Notes under the pieces: model-generated | The model's database searches: none | What the model was told of the DNA's origin: nothing | The model's input: only the letters and a program-made list of their open reading frames with translations | Part shown: positions 1 through 8,501 of the stretch, piece by piece | Position numbering within the stretch: position 1 is the stretch's first letter | How the letters are laid out: each line of letters begins with the position of its first letter | Made by a program: the position numbers and the translations under genes | Assembly (NCBI GenBank): GCA_963813725.1 | Contig: CAWFAI010000003.1 | Span: 1-64,000 of the forward strand | Source: VGBV01 sp963813725 | GTDB taxonomy: Bacteria; Actinomycetota; Thermoleophilia; Solirubrobacterales; 70-9 | Reading direction: 5' to 3' | DNA: 64,000 nt

Positions 1-1
1 C

Positions 2-1003
2 TCGCGCCTGGTCTCGGGATCGATGAGGGTGCACGCAGAGCTGGAGCGGCGCCTGGCGGAATTCAAGGGCAAGGGATCTGCGCTGCTGTTCGGCTCGGGC
101 TACCTGGCCAACACCGGCGTGGTCTCGGCGCTCGCGGGCCGCGGCGAGGTCGTCCTCTCCGACGAGCTCAACCACGCGAGCATCATCGACGGCTGCCGGC
201 TTTCGCGGGCCGAGACCTTCGTCTATCGCCACCGCGACACCGAGCACCTCGAGTGGGGGTTGCGCAAGGCGCGAGGCCGTGCGGCGCTGATCGTCAGCGA
301 CGGCGTCTTCTCGATGGACGGGGACGTCGCGCCGCTGCCCGAGCTGGCCGAGCTCGCCGGCCGCTACGGCGCCCGGTTGATGGTGGACGAGGCGCACGCG
401 ACCGGCTGCATCGGCCCCCAGGGCCGCGGCTCGGTGGCGGCGGCGGGGCTGAGCGGCGAGGTGGACGTCGTCATGGGCACGCTGGGCAAGGCCCTGGGCA
501 GCTACGGCGCCTACGTCTGCGCCAGCGAACAGCTGACCGAGTACCTGGTCAACGTCTGCCGCCCCTTCATCTTCTCCACCGCGCTGCCACCGCCGGTGGT
601 CGCCGCGGCGGGTCGGGCGCTGGAGCTCGTCTGGCAGCGCCCCGAGCGCACCGAGCGCCTGATGGCGAACGCGCGGGCGCTGCGCGAGGGGCTGCGCGAG
701 GAGGGGCTCGACCCGGGCCAGGGCGAGACCCAGATCGTCCCGCTTGTGGTCGGCGACGCCGAGCGGGCGATGGAGCTGAGCGAGGCGGCGCTGAAGCGCG
801 GCGTCTTCGCGCAGGCGATCCGCCCCCCGACGGTGCCGCCCGGGACGAGCCGCCTGCGCATGACCGCAATGGCCACCCACCGCGTCAAGGACCTACGGCG
901 CGCCGCGCGCGAGATCGCAGAGGCGGCGCGCGAGGTGGGCGTCGCCGGCGCGGTGACGGCCGATCCCCAGGCGCCCGCCGAACCGCTCGAGCGCGCGGCC
1001 TAG
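2..1003 (+). CDS. bioF: 8-amino-7-oxononanoate synthase, 5'-truncated by window edge
   Basis: PLP-dependent condensation of pimeloyl thioester with L-alanine, the first ring-forming step of biotin synthesis. The frame is open from base 2, and the residues before the first ATG (SRLVSGS at 2-22) match the family's conserved substrate loop, so the ATG at 23 is internal and roughly 50-60 N-terminal residues lie outside the window. Visible marks are DEAHATG (about 388-408) and the PLP lysine in TLGKALG (lysine codon 488-490). bioD follows after 6 nt, so the two are probably co-transcribed. The family also contains 2-amino-3-ketobutyrate CoA ligase, but the adjacent bioD and bioA favour BioF. Confidence 0.93.
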   Translation, partial: SRLVSGSMRVHAELERRLAEFKGKGSALLFGSGYLANTGVVSALAGRGEVVLSDELNHASIIDGCRLSRAETFVYRHRDTEHLEWGLRKARGRAALIVSDGVFSMDGDVAPLPELAELAGRYGARLMVDEAHATGCIGPQGRGSVAAAGLSGEVDVVMGTLGKALGSYGAYVCASEQLTEYLVNVCRPFIFSTALPPPVVAAAGRALELVWQRPERTERLMANARALREGLREEGLDPGQGETQIVPLVVGDAERAMELSEAALKRGVFAQAIRPPTVPPGTSRLRMTAMATHRVKDLRRAAREIAEAAREVGVAGAVTADPQAPAEPLERAA

Positions 1004-1009
1004 CGCCCG

Positions 1010-1657
1010 TTGCGGGGCGTCTTCGTCACCGGCACCGGCACCGAGGTCGGCAAGACCGTCGTCGCGGCCGTCCTGGCGCGAGCCGAGGCCGCCAAGGGCC
1101 GCAGGGTCGCCGTCTTCAAGCCCGCCGTGAGCGGCCTGGACGAGCTCGGCGATGCCGAGCCTGACCACCATCTGCTGCGTCTCGCCGCCGGCAGCGACCA
1201 GTCCGACGACGAGATCGCGCCCTACCGCTACGGCCCCGCGGTCTCGCCCCACCTCGCCGCCGAGATGGCGGGAGAGGAGATCGAGCCCGCGCGCCTGCTC
1301 GCCGGCGCGCGCGCCGCGGCCGAGGGCGCCGAGGTGCTGGTCTGCGAGGGGGTCGGCGGGTTCCTCGTCCCGCTGGCGGGGGACTACCTCATTCGCGACC
1401 TGGCCCGCGCGCTCGGGCTTCGGGTCGTGATCGTGGCGAGCCCGAGCCTCGGCACGATCAACCACACGCTGCTCACCCTGGAGAGCGTCCGGGCCGCGGG
1501 CCTGGAGGCGAGCGCCGTCGTCCTCACCCCCTGGGCCGAGCGGCCCTCGCGAATGGAGCGGTCCAACCGCGAGACGATCGCCCGGCTGGGAGCGGTGCCC
1601 GTTCGCACCCTCCCCCGGCTCGACCTCGGGAGCCCGGAGCGCTGGCCCGCGCTGTGA
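1010..1657 (+). CDS. bioD: ATP-dependent dethiobiotin synthetase
   Basis: Closes the ureido ring of dethiobiotin from 7,8-diaminopelargonate, CO2 and ATP. 215 aa, the usual family length. The P-loop TGTGTEVGKT lies at residues 7-16, the KPAVSG substrate-binding segment follows at residues 37-42, and EGVGG sits near residue 113. The start is a TTG 6 nt after the bioF stop; the N-terminal MRGVFVTGTG fits the family exactly, so no longer start is needed. It should be translated with bioF. It ends 9 nt before a convergent ferritin-like gene that separates it from bioA. Confidence 0.93.
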   Translation: MRGVFVTGTGTEVGKTVVAAVLARAEAAKGRRVAVFKPAVSGLDELGDAEPDHHLLRLAAGSDQSDDEIAPYRYGPAVSPHLAAEMAGEEIEPARLLAGARAAAEGAEVLVCEGVGGFLVPLAGDYLIRDLARALGLRVVIVASPSLGTINHTLLTLESVRAAGLEASAVVLTPWAERPSRMERSNRETIARLGAVPVRTLPRLDLGSPERWPAL

Positions 1658-1666
1658 GCGCCGTGA

Positions 1667-2107
1667 TCAGGCCGAGCGGCGCGCGCGGAGCAGGAAGTCC
1701 ACCTGGTTCTGCTTGCGCATGATCACGTGCTCCAACAGGTGCTCGAGCGCCTCGGAGCGGCCTTCGCGCCCCGTCGGCTCGATCGCCTCCTGAAGGCGCT
1801 CAACCGCATCGCTCTCGGTCTCGATCAGCCACTCGACTGCGTCCCCCGGGTCCCCCGTCCAGCGCAGCTCCGCCACCTCGGTGGTCGGCTCGCCGCCGAG
1901 GGCGACGATCTTCTCGACGAGCAGGCGGGCGTCGTGGAGCTCGGCCTGGCCGTACTCCCAGAAGCGGTCGCCCAGGGACTGGAACTCGAAGCCGAACAGG
2001 CTCCCGGAGCTGAGCGAGTACTGCAGGGCCGAGCGGTACTGCAGAGCCAGCGCCACGTTGAGCAGCTTCACTGCCTCGTCGATGTCGAGCTTCTCGGAGT
2101 CGGTCAT
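1667..2107 (-). CDS. Ferritin-like domain protein
   Basis: 146 aa, almost entirely helical. The segment GQAELHDARLLVEKIVALGG (residues 53-72) resembles the second helix of bacterioferritin or Dps-like four-helix bundles, with E56 and H58 in the usual metal-ligand spacing. The first helix (ALQYRSALQYSL) has no glutamate where a diiron site needs one, so catalytic iron oxidation is doubtful. The start is the ATG at 2105-2107; upstream in-frame sequence is Arg/Pro-rich and not protein-like. It is convergent with bioD and divergent from bioA, so it interrupts the biotin genes on the opposite strand. Function is unknown beyond a possible metal-storage or scaffold role. Confidence 0.75.
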   Translation of the reverse strand: MTDSEKLDIDEAVKLLNVALALQYRSALQYSLSSGSLFGFEFQSLGDRFWEYGQAELHDARLLVEKIVALGGEPTTEVAELRWTGDPGDAVEWLIETESDAVERLQEAIEPTGREGRSEALEHLLEHVIMRKQNQVDFLLRARRSA

Positions 2108-2230
2108 GCCCCGAAGCTTGCTCGATCCCGGCGACATCCAAACACGGAGTTCAGCCGATCTCGGCGGCGGGTGCCGCAGGGGCGGCTCCCTCGCGGCGCT
2201 GCGACGCCTCGCCGGGGCGCTGCGCCCGGG

Positions 2231-2254
2231 TTTCGCAACTATTCGCAAGCGAAA
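2231..2254. promoter_or_regulatory. Inverted repeat upstream of bioA
   Basis: TTTCGC (2231-2236) and GCGAAA (2249-2254) form a perfect 6-bp inverted repeat with a 12-nt spacer, in an AT-richer patch between two divergent starts. It could be an operator half-site pair for a biotin repressor or simply part of the promoter. No known BirA or BioQ consensus is matched. Confidence 0.35.
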
Positions 2255-2259
2255 CCATC

Positions 2260-2275
2260 TGTGACGTCCGTCACG
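2260..2275. promoter_or_regulatory. CRP/GlxR-like palindrome before bioA
   Basis: TGTGA-CGTCCG-TCACG at 2260-2275 matches the CRP-family consensus TGTGA-N6-TCACA at 9 of 10 defined bases. It ends 22 nt before the bioA ATG, between bioA and the divergent ferritin-like gene. That position overlaps where a promoter core or transcript start would lie, so a repressing role at bioA is as likely as activation. No regulator gene is in the window. Confidence 0.4.
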
Positions 2276-2297
2276 GGACCTAGATTGCCGGGCGGGG

Positions 2298-3632
2298 ATG
2301 CGGACGGACGCCCAACTCGACCACCAGCACCTCTGGCACCCGTTCACCCAGCAGCGCGACTGGCTCGTCGAGGAGCCGCTGATGATCGAGCGGGGCAAGG
2401 GGAGCGAGCTGTTCGACGCCGACGGCCGCCGCTACCTGGACGGGGTCTCGTCGCTGTGGTGCAACGTCCACGGCCACCGCCATCCGGTCATAGACCGCGC
2501 CGTCGCCGACCAGCTGGAGCGGGTGGCGCACTCGACGATGCTGGGCCTCTCCCACCCCGGCGCGGCGGAGCTGGCGGCCAGGCTGGTGGAGATCGCGCCG
2601 CCCGGGCTGAACCGGGTCTTCTTCTCCGACTCGGGCTCCACCGCCGCCGAGGTCGCGCTGAAGATGGCCTTCCAGTACTGGCAGCACCGCGGCGGCCAGC
2701 ACGTGCGCCGGACCTCGTTCGTCTGCCTCTCCGGCGCCTACCACGGCGACACGATCGGCTCGGTCTCGGTCGGCGGCATCGACCTCTTCCACAAGGCCTT
2801 CGGGCCTCTCCTGTTCAAGGCCCACCGCGCGAGGGCCGGCGACATCGACGACATGGCGCGATTGCTTCGGTCCCGCGAGGAGGAGCTGGCGGCAGTGATC
2901 GTCGAACCGCTGGTGCAGGGTGCGGCCGGGATCGTGACCCATCCGCCGGGCTACCTGCGGGCGGTGAGGGAGCTGTGCGACCGCCACGGCGTGCTGCTGA
3001 TCTGCGACGAGGTCGCCACCGGCTTCGGGCGCACGGGGACGATGTTCGCCTGCGAGCAGGAACGCGTGGCGCCCGACCTGATGTGCGTCGCCAAGGGCCT
3101 GACCGGGGGCTACCTGCCGCTGGCGGCGACGCTCGCGACGGAGTCGATCTACAAGGCCTTCCTGGCCCCGCACGAGGACTTCAAGGCCTTCTTCCACGGC
3201 CACACCTACACCGGCAACCCGCTCGCCTGCGCCGCCGCGCTCGGCAACCTCGATGTGTTCGAGATGGAGCGCACCCTGGTGCGGATGCAGCCCAAGATCC
3301 GGCTGTTGGCAGAGGCGCTGCGCGAGGTCGAGGCGATGCCCGAGGTCGCCGAGGTGCGCCAGCGCGGCTTCATGGTCGGGATCGACCTCGGCGCGCACGA
3401 TCCGGCGCTGCGCATGGGCCACCGCGTCGTCCGCGAAGCGCGCGACCGCGGCGTCATCGTGCGGCCGCTGGGCGACGTGATCGTGCTGATGCCGCCGCTT
3501 TCCATCTCCAAGGAGGACATCCGGCGCCTCGTCGAGGTGGTGGCCACGTCGATCCGCGCCGCGCAGCCGCTGGAGCAGCTCGACCCCGCGGCCGCCGGCC
3601 GCGCCCACGCGGCGCTGCTCGAAGCGGCGTAG
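2298..3632 (+). CDS. bioA: Adenosylmethionine-8-amino-7-oxononanoate aminotransferase
   Basis: PLP enzyme that converts 7-keto-8-aminopelargonate to 7,8-diaminopelargonate using SAM as amino donor. 444 aa, normal for BioA. The N-terminus HLWHPFTQ (11-18) is a BioA hallmark that separates it from other class III transaminases. DEVATGFGR at 237-245 and the PLP lysine K266 in CVAKGLTGGYLP are intact. The ATG at 2298 is preceded by a G-rich stretch (GGGCGGGG) that can serve as ribosome binding site. It completes the conversion chain with bioF and bioD; bioB is not in the window. Confidence 0.96.
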   Translation: MRTDAQLDHQHLWHPFTQQRDWLVEEPLMIERGKGSELFDADGRRYLDGVSSLWCNVHGHRHPVIDRAVADQLERVAHSTMLGLSHPGAAELAARLVEIAPPGLNRVFFSDSGSTAAEVALKMAFQYWQHRGGQHVRRTSFVCLSGAYHGDTIGSVSVGGIDLFHKAFGPLLFKAHRARAGDIDDMARLLRSREEELAAVIVEPLVQGAAGIVTHPPGYLRAVRELCDRHGVLLICDEVATGFGRTGTMFACEQERVAPDLMCVAKGLTGGYLPLAATLATESIYKAFLAPHEDFKAFFHGHTYTGNPLACAAALGNLDVFEMERTLVRMQPKIRLLAEALREVEAMPEVAEVRQRGFMVGIDLGAHDPALRMGHRVVREARDRGVIVRPLGDVIVLMPPLSISKEDIRRLVEVVATSIRAAQPLEQLDPAAAGRAHAALLEAA

Positions 3633-3687
3633 CCGCTAGCCGCTCGCAAGGTCCCTGACGGGCCATCACGCGATGAGGTTGGCGGGT

Positions 3688-3708
3688 AACTCACGCATAG
3701 CGTGAGTT
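3688..3708. terminator. Hairpin between convergent bioA and rubredoxin
   Basis: AACTCACGC (3688-3696), loop ATA, GCGTGAGTT (3700-3708): a perfect 9-bp stem. It lies between two converging stops (3632 and 3727), so a bidirectional terminator is the simplest reading. There is no U-run on either side. The hairpin is preceded by GTTGGCGGGT, also found beside the hairpin at 59551. Confidence 0.55.
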
Positions 3709-3726
3709 AGGCGACAACTCTGGCGG

Positions 3727-3885
3727 TTACTCCTCGTACGGCTCGAAGTCGGACTTGCGGGCGCCGCAGACCGGGCAGAACCAGTCGCCGGGGATGTCCG
3801 AGAAGTCGGTGCCCGGGGGGACGCCGCCGTCGGGGTCGCCCTCGGCGGGGTCGTAGATGAACCCGCACGAGGTGCAGATCCACAT
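3727..3885 (-). CDS. Rubredoxin
   Basis: 52-aa one-iron electron carrier. The two iron-binding knuckles are CTSC (C4, C7) and CPVC (C37, C40), with the family signatures YDPAEGDPDGGVPPGT and DWFCPVCG in between. The ATG at 3883-3885 gives a protein of exactly the standard rubredoxin length; longer in-frame starts would only add low-complexity sequence overlapping the divergent Nudix gene. Redox partners are not evident; the neighbours are a Nudix hydrolase and bioA. It could serve an alkane hydroxylase or peroxide-reducing system elsewhere in the genome. Confidence 0.92.
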   Translation of the reverse strand: MWICTSCGFIYDPAEGDPDGGVPPGTDFSDIPGDWFCPVCGARKSDFEPYEE

Positions 3886-3985
3886 CTGGGCTGTCGAGGC
3901 TGCGGCCACGGTCGGCGGCCAATCTAGCGCGGCGAGCAGGATGGCGACCGGCCCGGCCCGCGGGGCCCGGGCTAGGCTTCGCCGC

Positions 3986-4624
3986 GTGAGCGATATCCCC
4001 GAGGCCGGCGGCGAGCCGCTCCGCGGCGCGGACGAGGCGCCGGCCACGCCCCGGCCCGCCGCGACGGTGATCCTGCTGCGCCGCGGCGGCAAACACGCAG
4101 AGCGGGGGCTGGAGGTGTGCCTGGGCCAGCGCAACCCCGGCGCCCGGTTCATGCCGGGGGTCTGGGTCTTTCCGGGCGGCGCGGTGGACGCCGCCGACGG
4201 CGAGGGCGAGCCCGGCTTCCGCGCCGCCGCCGCGCGCGAGCTGGAGGAGGAGGTGGGGATCTCGGTCCCGGCGAGCGAGCTGGTCCCGTACTCGCGCTGG
4301 ATCACACCGCGGGTGGTGCCGATCCGCTTCGATACGCGCTTCTATCTGGCGCTGGCCCCTCCCCACTCCCCTCCGAAGCCCGACGGCAGCGAGACGGTGG
4401 ACGCGGGCTGGTTCGAGCCACAGGCCGCGCTGGACCGCCACTACGCGGACCGCGAGGAGTTCAAGCTCGTCTTCCCGACGATCCGTCACCTCGAGTCGCT
4501 GCTGCCATACGCCAACGCGGAGGAGGCGCTGGAGGCGGCGAGGAAGCGAGAGGTGAAGACGGTCGAGCCCGAGGTCGTGGGCGAGGGCTCCGACCAGCGA
4601 GTCATCCTGCCCGAAGGCATCTAG
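3986..4624 (+). CDS. Nudix hydrolase
   Basis: 212-aa Nudix-fold pyrophosphohydrolase. The core RELEEEVGI at the end of the Nudix helix is perfect, and WVFPGGAVD precedes it. The upstream glutamate of the canonical Nudix box is offset by a residue, as in the longer NUDT7/NUDT19-like or RNA-decapping-like group. The C-terminal half (SRWITPRVVPIRFDTRFYLA) resembles the coenzyme-A-pyrophosphatase-like NUDT19 family, so an acyl-CoA or CoA substrate is possible. GTG at 3986 is preferred over an upstream ATG at 3857, which would run through the rubredoxin gene. Substrate unproven. Confidence 0.85.
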   Translation: MSDIPEAGGEPLRGADEAPATPRPAATVILLRRGGKHAERGLEVCLGQRNPGARFMPGVWVFPGGAVDAADGEGEPGFRAAAARELEEEVGISVPASELVPYSRWITPRVVPIRFDTRFYLALAPPHSPPKPDGSETVDAGWFEPQAALDRHYADREEFKLVFPTIRHLESLLPYANAEEALEAARKREVKTVEPEVVGEGSDQRVILPEGI

Positions 4625-4682
4625 GCGGTACCGCGACCGGCAGCGGCCGAGGCGGCCGGCCGCGGGTATTAGAGTCGAGGGC

Positions 4683-5648
4683 ATGACCAGCAGCCTGCCC
4701 GCCGAGGCGCGCCAGGCCTTCGAGCGCTTCGTCACCTGCGAGTTGACGACGGTGGGCGCTCGCCAGCAGCCGATTACCTGGCCCGTCACCCCCTATTACC
4801 GCGACGGTGGTGCGACGATCGACGTCAGCACCGGCGTCGGCTATCCGAAGAAGGCCGACGACGCGATCCGCCATCCCAGCGTGTCCCTGCTGTTCAGCGA
4901 CCCGACCGGAAGCGGCGTCGAGCGGCCGATCCAGGTGCTGGTGCAGGGAACGGCCGAGGTAGACGACCGCAACCTGAAGCAGAACGCCGAGCGCTACTTC
5001 CGCGAGTCCTCGGTGAAGCTGCCGGCGACGAAGAAGATGCACCCGCCGAAGCCGATGCGCGACATGTTCGGCTGGTACTACACCCGCATCTACATCCACG
5101 TGCGCCCAGAGCGCGTCTTCCTCTGGCCAGACGGGGACGTCACCGCCGAGCCCGAGGTGCACGACGCGCACCTGGAGGAGGTCCGCTCGGGACACAGCGA
5201 GGAGCCGCCGGTGGATCACGGCGCGGCCGCGCCCGGCGCCGCCGCGTGGGACGAGCGGGTCGAGCGGCTCGGCCGCGACCACGAGACCGCGGTTGTGAGC
5301 TGGCTCGGCCCCGACGGCTTCCCCCTCTCGGCGCGGGTCCCCATCAGCGTGGATGAGGCGGCGAGAGCGATCCACCTGGAGCAGGAGCCGACGGGCCTGC
5401 CCCTCGCCCGGGGCCGCGCGTGTCTCACGGCTCACCGGCACGCGCCGGATTTCACCTGGCAGCAGAACTTCCAGATCCGCGGCAACCTCTCGAGCGAGGG
5501 CGGCTGGCGGCTGATTCCCCGCAAGCTGGTCGGAGGCTTCGAGCTGCCGAAGGGGGTCGCCGGCCGCTACAAGGCCTTCCTGTCGCGGATGATCCCCTAC
5601 CGCCGCCGGGCGAAGCAGAGGATGCGTGAGGGGCCCGCGGGGCGCTAG
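4683..5648 (+). CDS. Pyridoxamine-5'-phosphate-oxidase-like split-barrel protein, two domains
   Basis: 321 aa. The N-terminal half (ITWPVTPYY... VGYPKKADDAIRHP) matches the FMN or F420-binding split beta-barrel of the PNPOx-like superfamily. A second barrel-like unit follows after residue 180 (DHETAVVSWLGPDGFPLSAR). An acidic linker with Gly/Ala (about 160-185) joins them. These folds bind flavin or deazaflavin cofactors and reduce varied substrates in actinobacteria. The ATG at 4683 is the only sensible start. Its TAG overlaps the stop of the converging 226-aa gene: both stop codons are read from the same CTAG at 5645-5648. Confidence 0.75.
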   Translation: MTSSLPAEARQAFERFVTCELTTVGARQQPITWPVTPYYRDGGATIDVSTGVGYPKKADDAIRHPSVSLLFSDPTGSGVERPIQVLVQGTAEVDDRNLKQNAERYFRESSVKLPATKKMHPPKPMRDMFGWYYTRIYIHVRPERVFLWPDGDVTAEPEVHDAHLEEVRSGHSEEPPVDHGAAAPGAAAWDERVERLGRDHETAVVSWLGPDGFPLSARVPISVDEAARAIHLEQEPTGLPLARGRACLTAHRHAPDFTWQQNFQIRGNLSSEGGWRLIPRKLVGGFELPKGVAGRYKAFLSRMIPYRRRAKQRMREGPAGR

Positions 5649-6325
5649 CGCTTCGCCGGGAAGGGCTCGAGCCCCGCGTGCCAGGGCCCCGGCACGTAGG
5701 GCGCGAGGCCGTTCTCGGCCATCTCCAGCCGCAGCCGCTTGAAGACCCCGGCGGCGCCGGCCAGCGCGGCCTCGAGCTCCTCGCCGCTGAGCGCTCGCAG
5801 GCGCCAGTGGAAGAAGAGCTGGGCCTCGGTGATGCCGAAGTCCACCTGGGCCGGGAGCCGGGTGATCCAGTCGATGAACGCGGGGCTGAAGAGCTCGCGC
5901 AGCGCCACCGGGTCGTGGTCGCTGGGGACCGTGGCGATGAAGCGCTTGTTGAAGTCGATGCTCTCGAAGCGGACACGCCGGCGCGAGGCGCGGTCCAGCG
6001 TATCGCCGGCGGTGCGCTCGATCGACTCGACGTTGAACACCGGCACCACCTCCGCCAGATCGGGCATGTGGGCCTTGACGAGCGCGGCGCCCGGGAGCAC
6101 GGCCCTGCGGCCGAAGCCGCCCGCCTCGTGCTCGTCGGCGTCGCAGCTGGAGCCCCAGAACCCATCCGTGAGCTCGCCCGTGATGCGGTTGTGTCCGCCG
6201 GGGTTGAGCGCCGGAGGCGCGTCGCGGGGATTGATTCCGCCGACCTCCTCGTAGGCAAGGCCGCGCTTCTTGGCGTAGGCGGTGACCGCCTCGGCCCAGC
6301 CGCGGGCCTGCTCGCGCGCGCTCAT
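5645..6325 (-). CDS. Conserved hypothetical protein
   Basis: 226 aa, soluble, no signal peptide. I do not recognise a named family. The central part (RVRFESIDFNKRFIATV, then a segment ending SPAFIDWITRLP) weakly recalls the DUF3137 pattern, in which a Phe-x-x-x-Phe strand is followed by a helix near a 'sPaF' motif. The C-terminus is rich in aromatic and acidic residues. It stands alone between an FMN-barrel gene (convergent, overlapping stops) and an alcohol dehydrogenase (same strand, 44 nt away). Confidence 0.55.
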   Translation of the reverse strand: MSAREQARGWAEAVTAYAKKRGLAYEEVGGINPRDAPPALNPGGHNRITGELTDGFWGSSCDADEHEAGGFGRRAVLPGAALVKAHMPDLAEVVPVFNVESIERTAGDTLDRASRRRVRFESIDFNKRFIATVPSDHDPVALRELFSPAFIDWITRLPAQVDFGITEAQLFFHWRLRALSGEELEAALAGAAGVFKRLRLEMAENGLAPYVPGPWHAGLEPFPAKR

Positions 6326-6369
6326 ACCGCTGTCGGCGAAGAGCCTGCGGCTGGGCTTACCGGGGTCAA

Positions 6370-7578
6370 CTAGATCGCCTGCTTGTAGAGCTCCTCGAAG
6401 TGCTCGGGCTCCAGCTCGCGGGCGTTGGTCAGGGTGCAGCCGTCCCCCATCGCGCCCTCGACCAGGTCGGGTATGCCCGCCTCGGGCACGCCGACCTCCG
6501 ACAGGCGCTGCGGCAGCCCCATCCGCGACGTCAGCTCGGTGACCCAGCCCGCCAGCGACTCGCCCACCTCCTCGTCGGAGCCGCCGGACTCGGCGCCGAG
6601 CAGGGCCGCCAGGTCGCGGTAGCGGTCGGCGACCTCCGGGCCGCCCGCGACGTTGAAGCGGATCACGTGGGGCAGGTTGATCGCGTTGGCGACCCCGTGG
6701 GGGACGCCGTACCGCGCCCCGGCGGGATGCGACATCGAGTGGACGGCGCCGAGCGCCGCGGTGCCGCCGGCGCCGGGCACGATCGCCTGGCTGGCGGCGA
6801 TCAGCATGTTGCCCCGGGCATCCTCGTGGGAGGGGTCCTCCACTGCGACCGCCAGGTTGTCCCGCATCAGCCGCAGCGCGTGCAGGGCGAAGGCCTCGCC
6901 GTGCGGGCTGCCCTCGCTGGAGGTGTAGCCCTCGATCGCGTGGGTCATCGCGTCCATCCCGGTCGCGGCGGCCAGGTGCGGCGGCAGGGTCGCGGTGGAC
7001 TCGGGGTCGAGGATCGCCAGGCGCGGGAAGAGCGGGAAGTCGCCGAACAGGACCTTGAACAGCTGCTCGGGGTCCCTGATCACCGCGGCGAAGGAGACCT
7101 CCGAGCCGGTGCCCGCGGTGGTCGGGATGCAGGCGATCGGCGCGACCGGAAGCGGCGCGCCCAGCCCATCGTCCTCACGCGGCAGCGTGTAGATGCCCTC
7201 GTAGTCGAGCACCTCGCCCCCGTGGCTGAAGAGGGCGGCCGAGACCTTGGCCGTGTCCATCACCGAGCCGCCGCCCACGGTCAGGAACGAGTCGGCGCCG
7301 GCCTCCTTCGCGGCCGCCGCGCAGCGCTCGACGGTCTCGATCGAGGAGTCCTGCGGCACCTGGTCGAAGACCGCGGCGACCTCCAGGCCACCGCCCGTGA
7401 CGCCGGCCTCGACCTTCTCCACCAGGCCGGTCTCGCGGATGCCCGGGTCGGTGACGATCAGCGGGCGCTTGGCGCCCTCCTTGGTGAACTCGAAGCCGAC
7501 GCCCTCGATCATTCCCCGGCCGGCGACGATCCGGGTCGGATGGGCGAACTGGTAGTAGTCGGGGAAGCGCCCGGTCAA
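6370..7578 (-). CDS. Iron-containing alcohol dehydrogenase
   Basis: 402-aa group III metal-dependent NAD(P) alcohol dehydrogenase. The nucleotide loop GGGSVMD (102-108) and TTAGTGSE are present. The metal ligands D209, H213, H280 and H294 show the family spacing (D-x3-H and H-x13-H). The frame begins at a TTG (7576-7578), 10 nt after the SCP2 gene stop; no in-frame ATG or GTG fits better, so translational coupling is likely. Lactaldehyde, butanol or maleylacetate-type substrates are all possible within the family. Confidence 0.88.
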   Translation of the reverse strand: MTGRFPDYYQFAHPTRIVAGRGMIEGVGFEFTKEGAKRPLIVTDPGIRETGLVEKVEAGVTGGGLEVAAVFDQVPQDSSIETVERCAAAAKEAGADSFLTVGGGSVMDTAKVSAALFSHGGEVLDYEGIYTLPREDDGLGAPLPVAPIACIPTTAGTGSEVSFAAVIRDPEQLFKVLFGDFPLFPRLAILDPESTATLPPHLAAATGMDAMTHAIEGYTSSEGSPHGEAFALHALRLMRDNLAVAVEDPSHEDARGNMLIAASQAIVPGAGGTAALGAVHSMSHPAGARYGVPHGVANAINLPHVIRFNVAGGPEVADRYRDLAALLGAESGGSDEEVGESLAGWVTELTSRMGLPQRLSEVGVPEAGIPDLVEGAMGDGCTLTNARELEPEHFEELYKQAI

Positions 7579-7588
7579 GCCAGGTTCG

Positions 7589-8008
7589 TCACTCGGCGTT
7601 GACCAGGTCCTCGCGGCCCTGGGCCTCGAGCTGGGCCTTGTAGCGAGGGAAGATCGGCTTCGTCAGCGGCACCAGCTTGAGGATCTTCGCGACCGGTCCC
7701 TTGGCCTTGATCTGGCCGCGGGCGAGCGCCGTCGTCACGTTCACCTTGCCGAGGAAGAAGCGGTGGGCGGTGTCGGCCTCCATGCTCATCTCCACCTCGG
7801 GCTCCATCTCGGTCGCTCCCAGGTCGACGTCGCCGGGCTCGTCCTCCTTCAGGCGCAGCGTGATCGTCGCTTCGGGATCGCGGTACTGGTACTGGACGAT
7901 CGTGTTCGCCTTGCGGAACTTCGGCGCCAGCTCGTCGTCGGAGGCGAGGTCCTGGAAGAGCTTGCCGATCGTGTCGTAAACCTCTTGGTCGTCCTTGAAC
8001 AGGGCCAA
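7589..8008 (-). CDS. SCP2 sterol-binding domain protein
   Basis: 139 aa, a single SCP2-like lipid-binding domain (residues about 20-130) with the characteristic strand RDPEATITLRL and helix HRFFLGKVNVTTALARGQIK. Such proteins bind fatty acyl-CoA or hydrophobic ligands. It lies immediately upstream of the alcohol dehydrogenase in the same direction (10 nt gap), so the pair may handle a hydrophobic alcohol or aldehyde. A good GGAGG sequence sits 5-6 nt before the ATG at 8006-8008. Confidence 0.82.
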   Translation of the reverse strand: MALFKDDQEVYDTIGKLFQDLASDDELAPKFRKANTIVQYQYRDPEATITLRLKEDEPGDVDLGATEMEPEVEMSMEADTAHRFFLGKVNVTTALARGQIKAKGPVAKILKLVPLTKPIFPRYKAQLEAQGREDLVNAE

Positions 8009-8138
8009 GTGACCTCCTCCGGAATCGGGTGCAAGCCAATCCTATGCCGCGGGCGAGCCGCCGGCTCGCGGGCTTGTTGGGCGCTTGCTGTCGCTAGGGG
8101 TCCGCTCGGAGCTGTGGCACGGCGAGGTGCCGGCGCGG

Positions 8139-8501
8139 CTAGTGCCCGAGGAACGCCGCGGCGCGGCCGTAGAGCTTGTAGAGCTTGAAGGCGCCGGCGA
8201 ACTCGGGTTCGCACTGGCCCTCGAGCAGGTCATATGCCTGGTCGTCGTCGAGGACGACCCCCCGCACCTCCTCGCTCGGCCCGGCGTTGAACTCCCGCAG
8301 CTGCCGCACGGTGGTCAGGCGCTCATCGACCCCCGAGCCGTTCCAGTCATCGCAATTGGCCAGCCGCAGCGGCGTGTTGCCGCCGACGCCCTGTTGCGAC
8401 GGAGGCGTGTCGCCCCCGCAACCCGCCAGGGCGAGGCCCAGCGAAGCGCCGAGGACGGCGGCTAGCCGCTTGGCTTCGGCGGCGTCGTGAACCAGGGGCA
8501 T
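8139..8501 (-). CDS. Small lipoprotein, function unknown
   Basis: 120 aa with a lipoprotein signal: hydrophobic LAAVLGASLGLA followed by the lipobox LAGC at residues 25-28, so Cys28 would be acylated. The mature part (about 93 aa) is acidic and has two further cysteines (NCDDW and GQCEPE), which may form a disulfide. The ATG at 8499-8501 overlaps the end of the upstream beta-helix gene by 40 nt; no later start retains the signal sequence. The pair is probably co-expressed and co-secreted. Confidence 0.7.
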   Translation of the reverse strand: MPLVHDAAEAKRLAAVLGASLGLALAGCGGDTPPSQQGVGGNTPLRLANCDDWNGSGVDERLTTVRQLREFNAGPSEEVRGVVLDDDQAYDLLEGQCEPEFAGAFKLYKLYGRAAAFLGH

